A DNA stretch of 64,000 bases from Cytophagales bacterium Alg240-R148 (lineage in GTDB: Bacteria > Bacteroidota > Bacteroidia > Cytophagales > Cyclobacteriaceae). Positions 60,893 through 64,000 of this stretch are shown here, piece after piece. Position 1 is the stretch's first letter, and each line of letters begins with the position of its first letter. Both the position numbers and the translations under genes were made by a program. The notes below the pieces were generated by a model that made no database searches, was not told the DNA's origin, and was given only the letters and a program-made list of their open reading frames with translations. Where the stretch lies: contig LS999832.1 in NCBI GenBank assembly GCA_900537185.1, positions 255,102 through 319,101 on the forward strand, in the 5' to 3' direction.

Positions 60893-61125
60893 ACATAATA
60901 TTTATTCTGATTCTAGTGAGTATGGTGGTGGCAGGGGTGTTTCTGGCTGCATTTTTTTGGTCTGTAAAATCAGGGCAGTACGAAGATACCTATACCCCTA
61001 GTGTGCGGATGTTGTTTGAAGAAGGCGTCCAGGATGCTTCAAAAGGAAGCGATACCAATGCAAATGACAATGAAAAGGAAAATGAACCGAAACAACAAAT
61101 AGAGAGCAAAGCACAAAATGGTTGA
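60889..61125 (+). CDS. ccoS: cbb3-type cytochrome oxidase assembly protein CcoS
   Basis: A 78-residue protein: one N-terminal TM (FILILVSMVVAGVFLAAFFW) then SVKSGQYEDTYTPSVRML, the CcoS signature, and an acidic/Asn-rich tail. CcoS is needed for heme and copper insertion in the CcoN subunit. Its ATG overlaps the CcoI stop. In other Bacteroidota, ccoN/O/P genes follow; here none does. Confidence 0.9.
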   Translation: MNIIFILILVSMVVAGVFLAAFFWSVKSGQYEDTYTPSVRMLFEEGVQDASKGSDTNANDNEKENEPKQQIESKAQNG

Positions 61126-61145
61126 TTGTTGCAATAATTAATTCA

Positions 61146-61598
61146 ATGTGGTCTAAAATGTACGAAGAACAGAGGTATAAAAATATCGCTTTAATTTTGT
61201 CAATTTTTTTGATTTTTGACTTCATTTTTCTTGAGAGTATAGAAAATGGGTTTTGGGATTTATTCGTTGATGCAGTAGCCTTTATTACGATTATTTGCTG
61301 TTATTTGTGGTTAAAGAAAACTGTGCTTTTATTGGCCATGTTTTTTTCCTTCCTAGCCATTAATTATGATTTCCTTTACAACCCTGTTGTTTCCAATTAT
61401 GGTACTTTTAATACAACTTTTTCATTATGGCTCAGTAACATCGCTTATTTGATACTGTTAACAGGTCTTGTGGATTCCTATTTCGATGATAGGTTTTTCA
61501 GCCATAAAACCAATTGGAAATTTACTGCAATTGTTGGTCTCATAGTAATTGGTTCAGCATCTATTCAAGTTCTTGTAAGGTTGTCCATTGGAACATGA
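61146..61598 (+). CDS. Five-TM membrane protein, unknown function
   Basis: About 150 residues. ATG 61146 (MWSKMYEEQRYK) is chosen over a TTG at 61122 that would overlap CcoS. TM helices: IALILSIFLIFDFIFL, AVAFITIICCYLWL, TVLLLAMFFSFLAINY, LSNIAYLILLTGLV, FTAIVGLIVIGSASIQVLV. No known family. It sits 20 bases after CcoS where ccoN is expected and may be co-transcribed. Confidence 0.75.
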   Translation: MWSKMYEEQRYKNIALILSIFLIFDFIFLESIENGFWDLFVDAVAFITIICCYLWLKKTVLLLAMFFSFLAINYDFLYNPVVSNYGTFNTTFSLWLSNIAYLILLTGLVDSYFDDRFFSHKTNWKFTAIVGLIVIGSASIQVLVRLSIGT

Positions 61599-61701
61599 TA
61601 ATTGCTATAATTTTTAAATGGTTCTAAGTATGTTGACTTTCTTTACCAAACACCATTAACCTCCCTGCTATGAAGCAGGTGTTAAACGAGATTCACCCCA
61701 A

Positions 61702-61728
61702 CAGGCCTTTAAAGTTCAGGCCTTAAAG
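61702..61728 (+). repeat. Short direct repeat in the gap after the CcoS region
   Basis: CAGGCCTTTAAAG (61702-61714) and CAGGCCTTAAAG (61717-61728), differing by one T. The neighbouring CCTGC...GCAGG forms a small hairpin. It lies in a 272-base gap with no gene. Could be a weak terminator relic. Confidence 0.45.
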
Positions 61729-61870
61729 TAAAAGGAGTTTTAATACTTGGTCCTGATGATAACTTACTAATTTTTGGTCATTCTGAAGAAAATTAATAAA
61801 ATTGAGAATGGAGGTGGCAACCTGGCTGCAGTATTTTGTTGAGTTTGCAGTTTATTGCAACCAGACCTGT

Positions 61871-62506
61871 TCATTTTTGCTGAATGCATTGTTTCCATTC
61901 TTTTAGTCCTTTGGAAGTCAAATAAGGATGGAAAATTCCGATAAAGGCTTGGTGGCTTTCAACCACCATAGCACCAGTAATAACAGAAGTGTTGAGCGTT
62001 TGAGAAGAGATCCAAAAATCAATGGACTCAACTAATCTTTTTACCAACAGGTCGTATTCCAATTTATATTGAGGAGGGTGCATAAGATCCCCTTCAATGA
62101 ATCTTTTTATCATAAACCCATAGGCCATTGTCCTTTTGGCTCGTGTTTCTAAAAAGTGATGTTTAATCTTTTCACTTTCACGCAAAGTTTGGTGCAAATC
62201 CACCCAAATAAATTTGTAGTCTACCATTCTTTTGTAATTTTCAAAGCTGGTTTCAAACAATTTAACGATTGAAAACTCCAATGTTTTCAAGTTGTTTATG
62301 GGTTGGTCAAATACTTCAACCATTTCAAAATACAAGCGTTCCACAATGTCTTCTCGGTGTTTAAAGTGGTAAGTTAAGTTGCCAGTGCTCATGCCCATGG
62401 CCATGGCAATTTGACGAATGGATACCGAAGCAATACCGTGTTCATTAAAAAGATCCTTTGCTGCATTACAAATTCTGGTAGCCGTTTTAATTTTTTTATT
62501 AGTCAA
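61871..62506 (-). CDS. TetR-family regulator with TTG start
   Basis: A 211-residue TetR repressor. The N-terminal HTH (ATRICNAAKDLFNEHGIASVS then IRQIAMAMGMSTGNLTYHF) is complete only when translation begins at the TTG at 62506: an in-frame TAG lies 7 bases above it and the first ATG falls inside the HTH. AGGA occurs 5 bases before the TTG, a real Shine-Dalgarno-like site, rare in this window. The C-terminal ligand domain is typical. It faces the alpha/beta hydrolase gene across 50 bases, its likely target. Confidence 0.9.
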   Translation of the reverse strand: MTNKKIKTATRICNAAKDLFNEHGIASVSIRQIAMAMGMSTGNLTYHFKHREDIVERLYFEMVEVFDQPINNLKTLEFSIVKLFETSFENYKRMVDYKFIWVDLHQTLRESEKIKHHFLETRAKRTMAYGFMIKRFIEGDLMHPPQYKLEYDLLVKRLVESIDFWISSQTLNTSVITGAMVVESHQAFIGIFHPYLTSKGLKEWKQCIQQK

Positions 62507-62507
62507 C

Positions 62508-62545
62508 TTGTCCTATTTTAGAAATAATTAGTTAATTTGTACTAA
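62508..62545. promoter_or_regulatory. TetR/hydrolase divergent promoter and candidate operator
   Basis: On plus: TTG (62508-62510), 21-base spacer and TTAATTTG (62532-62539), 7 of 8 to the -7 consensus. A dyad TTAGT (62528-62532)/ACTAA (62541-62545) with 8-base spacer overlaps the -7, fitting a TetR operator. Confidence 0.45.
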
Positions 62546-62556
62546 AATTAATAATA

Positions 62557-63486
62557 ATGGATTACAAAGCAATATTTGTCTCACTTCTTACAATTATTCC
62601 AATGTTTGGGTTCACACAAAAAAACAATAGTCTAGATTGGTTTGATTCTATCGAATCTAAAAACCGAGTGCTATCGATTTACGAGCAACAGCTACAAAAT
62701 TTGCCTTTCAAATACCAAGAAATGGACGTTAGTACTACATATGGGAATACCCATGTCATAGAGGCCGGCGAGCAGGGCAAACCTGCTTTGGTATTGGTAC
62801 ATGGGACCAATGCCTCGGCTCCAGCAGTATTGGATGCATTTGCAGCTTTAGAAAAAAACTACCATATTTTTGCTATAGATGTAATAGGGCAGCCTAATAA
62901 AAGCAGTTCTATTCGGCCAAATATGAAAGGAGAAGCGTATGGAAAATGGTTGGTGGAAGTTTTAAATGCATTGGAAGTGGAGGACGTTCAATTGGTTGGT
63001 ATTTCTTTTGGAGGTTTTTTGTGTATGAAAGCGGCCGCTTTCGACGGATCCAGAATTGACAAATTAACGCTAATTTCATCTGCAGGAATTGCACAAGGAA
63101 GTGTTTTTAAAATGTATTTTAATGCTTTTGTACCCATGAAAAAGTTCAAAAAAACTCAAAAGGAAGTTTATTTTGAGAAATTCTTAGAATCGTCTATCAC
63201 GGATGCAAGCCGTTGGACCCTTCAATCCATGAAAGAAATACTGTTGCACTATACCATGGATACCAGTCCTATACCAAAAATATCCAAAAGAGAAGCTACA
63301 AATATTCACTGTCCTATGTTAGTATTTGCATCGAAACAAGATATGTTTTTCCCAGGAGAGAAAGTCTTGAAAAGAGCTAAGAAACTTTTTCCTACTTTTA
63401 ATAGTGGCCATTTATTGGCCCAATCTTTACATGTGCCTTCCAATTCAGATGTGGCTTTAATAGTAGATTTGTTGGACTCAGAATGA
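62557..63486 (+). CDS. Secreted alpha/beta hydrolase
   Basis: A 309-residue hydrolase with a signal-like N-terminus (AIFVSLLTIIPMFGFTQ). Oxyanion region LVHGTNASA; nucleophile elbow GISFGGFL (Ser); later Asp and His in FASKQDMFFPGE and NSGHLLAQSL. The catalytic triad is complete. Substrate unknown; the TetR partner suggests induction by its substrate or product. Predicted periplasmic or surface. Confidence 0.9.
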   Translation: MDYKAIFVSLLTIIPMFGFTQKNNSLDWFDSIESKNRVLSIYEQQLQNLPFKYQEMDVSTTYGNTHVIEAGEQGKPALVLVHGTNASAPAVLDAFAALEKNYHIFAIDVIGQPNKSSSIRPNMKGEAYGKWLVEVLNALEVEDVQLVGISFGGFLCMKAAAFDGSRIDKLTLISSAGIAQGSVFKMYFNAFVPMKKFKKTQKEVYFEKFLESSITDASRWTLQSMKEILLHYTMDTSPIPKISKREATNIHCPMLVFASKQDMFFPGEKVLKRAKKLFPTFNSGHLLAQSLHVPSNSDVALIVDLLDSE

Positions 63487-63710
63487 GGGCAAGGGTGTGC
63501 GCAATTAATGGATGTCGTTACCCATGGGGATGGCCTTTTTTATACTGGGTCTATTGAATTACAACCAAATGCAATGTGCTGCGTTATAATGAGTTGTAGC
63601 GAATTACCATTTTTAGTTTAATAATTTCCGATAGTTTATTTTTGAAAATACTTCCTAGAAATTGAACTCAAAATACCTTGATTTTTCTCCTTAAAACACA
63701 CCCCTCCTTT

Positions 63711-64000
63711 ATGAAAAAAAGAACCATTTTTAACCCTAGTATATCCAGTAAGTACAATGTGTACCATTCATATGGCGTTAAACAAACGTTTTATGCATGG
63801 CTTGTTTTGGGAATAGTTTTTTGCAACCAAGCAGTTTTTGCACAAAGCCCTGTTACCATACCCAATTCGGTAGAGGTCTCGTTGCATTCTAAAGTGAACA
63901 ATGTGCAATACAATCTACAAATTGCACTTCCTCATGGGTATGGCAAGTCCACTGCAGACTACCCTGTAGTTTATGTGTTAGATGCCAATACCGATTTCCC
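63711..64000 (+). CDS. Secreted esterase, 5-prime part (cut by the window end)
   Basis: The first 96 residues of a protein that runs past 64000. The N-terminus has a late hydrophobic segment (AWLVLGIVFCNQAVFAQ, cleavage after FAQ). It is followed by NSVEVSLHSKVNNVQYNLQI, then ALPHGYGKSTADYPVVYVLDA, as in esterase D/IroE-type alpha/beta hydrolases. The catalytic residues are outside the window. No stop in frame up to the edge. Confidence 0.75.
   Translation, partial: MKKRTIFNPSISSKYNVYHSYGVKQTFYAWLVLGIVFCNQAVFAQSPVTIPNSVEVSLHSKVNNVQYNLQIALPHGYGKSTADYPVVYVLDANTDF

Noticed and set aside
61599-61870. Direct repeat CAGGCCTT(T)AAAG as an attachment site
   Set aside because: Only two imperfect copies a few bases apart, no integrase or mobile gene around.
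1-64000. tRNA, rRNA, insertion sequence, prophage or CRISPR
   Set aside because: I read both strands for their signatures and found none I could support; this was by eye, so short RNA genes could be missed.

Overview
The window is about 39 percent GC, densely packed and coding on both strands. It looks like a chromosomal segment of a free-living, probably aerobic or microaerobic member of the Bacteroidota (Flavobacteriia or Cytophagia-like). The reasons are two large secreted proteases ending in type IX secretion (T9SS) sorting domains, many lipoproteins with short Cys lipoboxes, Bacteroidota-type promoters (TTG, 19-base spacer, TAnnTTTG, perfect at 53851-53880), A-rich leaders rather than strong Shine-Dalgarno sites, a long class II ketol-acid reductoisomerase, and a CcoI/CcoS pair with an FNR-like regulator. 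I recognise no rRNA, tRNA, CRISPR array, prophage or insertion sequence.

Layout. 1-8.9 kb: a phosphorelay hybrid kinase and sigma-54 response regulator, a rhomboid protease, a nucleotide pyrophosphatase-like lipoprotein, a cyclophilin, an AI-2E-type permease and QueD. 8.9-11.1 kb: galM and galT. 11.5-14.7 kb: a MarR/FMN-reductase operon behind a clear palindrome, a MATE exporter and a GNAT enzyme. 14.9-18.7 kb: a membrane nucleotide cyclase and an ergothioneine operon (egtB-egtD-DUF427). 18.9-23.7 kb: a membrane Fe-S protein coupled to an FAD oxidoreductase, divergent from two tandem DUF547 proteins. 23.8-31.6 kb: a Cys/Met-metabolism PLP enzyme and the two T9SS proteases (M4 and S8). 31.9-33.7 kb: a small-molecule kinase overlapping an inositol-monophosphatase-family phosphatase. 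33.8-36.1 kb: an AraC regulator followed by an AhpD-like protein, a cupredoxin and an NTF2-like protein. 36.3-45.5 kb: a string of hypotheticals, lipoproteins, a Crp/Fnr regulator, an HD phosphohydrolase, a YARHG protein and an exported archaemetzincin. 45.8-48.9 kb: an amidohydrolase, a VOC protein and a threonine dehydratase. 49.0-51.8 kb: a Cys-rich MarR regulator, a secreted protein, a CPVC thioredoxin-like protein and an AraC regulator. 51.9-55.8 kb: ilvC, RidA, a small membrane protein and a type II NADH dehydrogenase. 56-61.6 kb: an FNR-like regulator and a Usp-Usp-CcoI-CcoS operon. 61.9-64 kb: TetR divergent from an alpha/beta hydrolase, and the start of a secreted esterase.

Genes that appear to work together. 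(i) The MarR regulator at 49.0-49.6 kb, with four C-terminal cysteines, has near-identical operator-like sites in front of itself and the thioredoxin-like gene, and a related double site in front of the secreted protein between them. This reads as a small self-contained redox regulon and is the best candidate for an undescribed system. (ii) The FNR-like protein at 56.0-56.7 kb sits next to two FNR boxes exactly 22 bases apart that precede Usp-Usp-CcoI-CcoS, so low-oxygen control is likely. This FNR lacks the usual third N-terminal cysteine, and the operon is not followed by oxidase structural genes. (iii) The FAD/Fe-S pair and the DUF547 pair share a divergent control region with a 7-base-arm inverted repeat. 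(iv) Four genes have short tandem duplications in their 5-prime regions (36.2, 37.4, 51.8 and 53.9 kb). One of them duplicates nearly the whole transcribed leader behind a perfect promoter.
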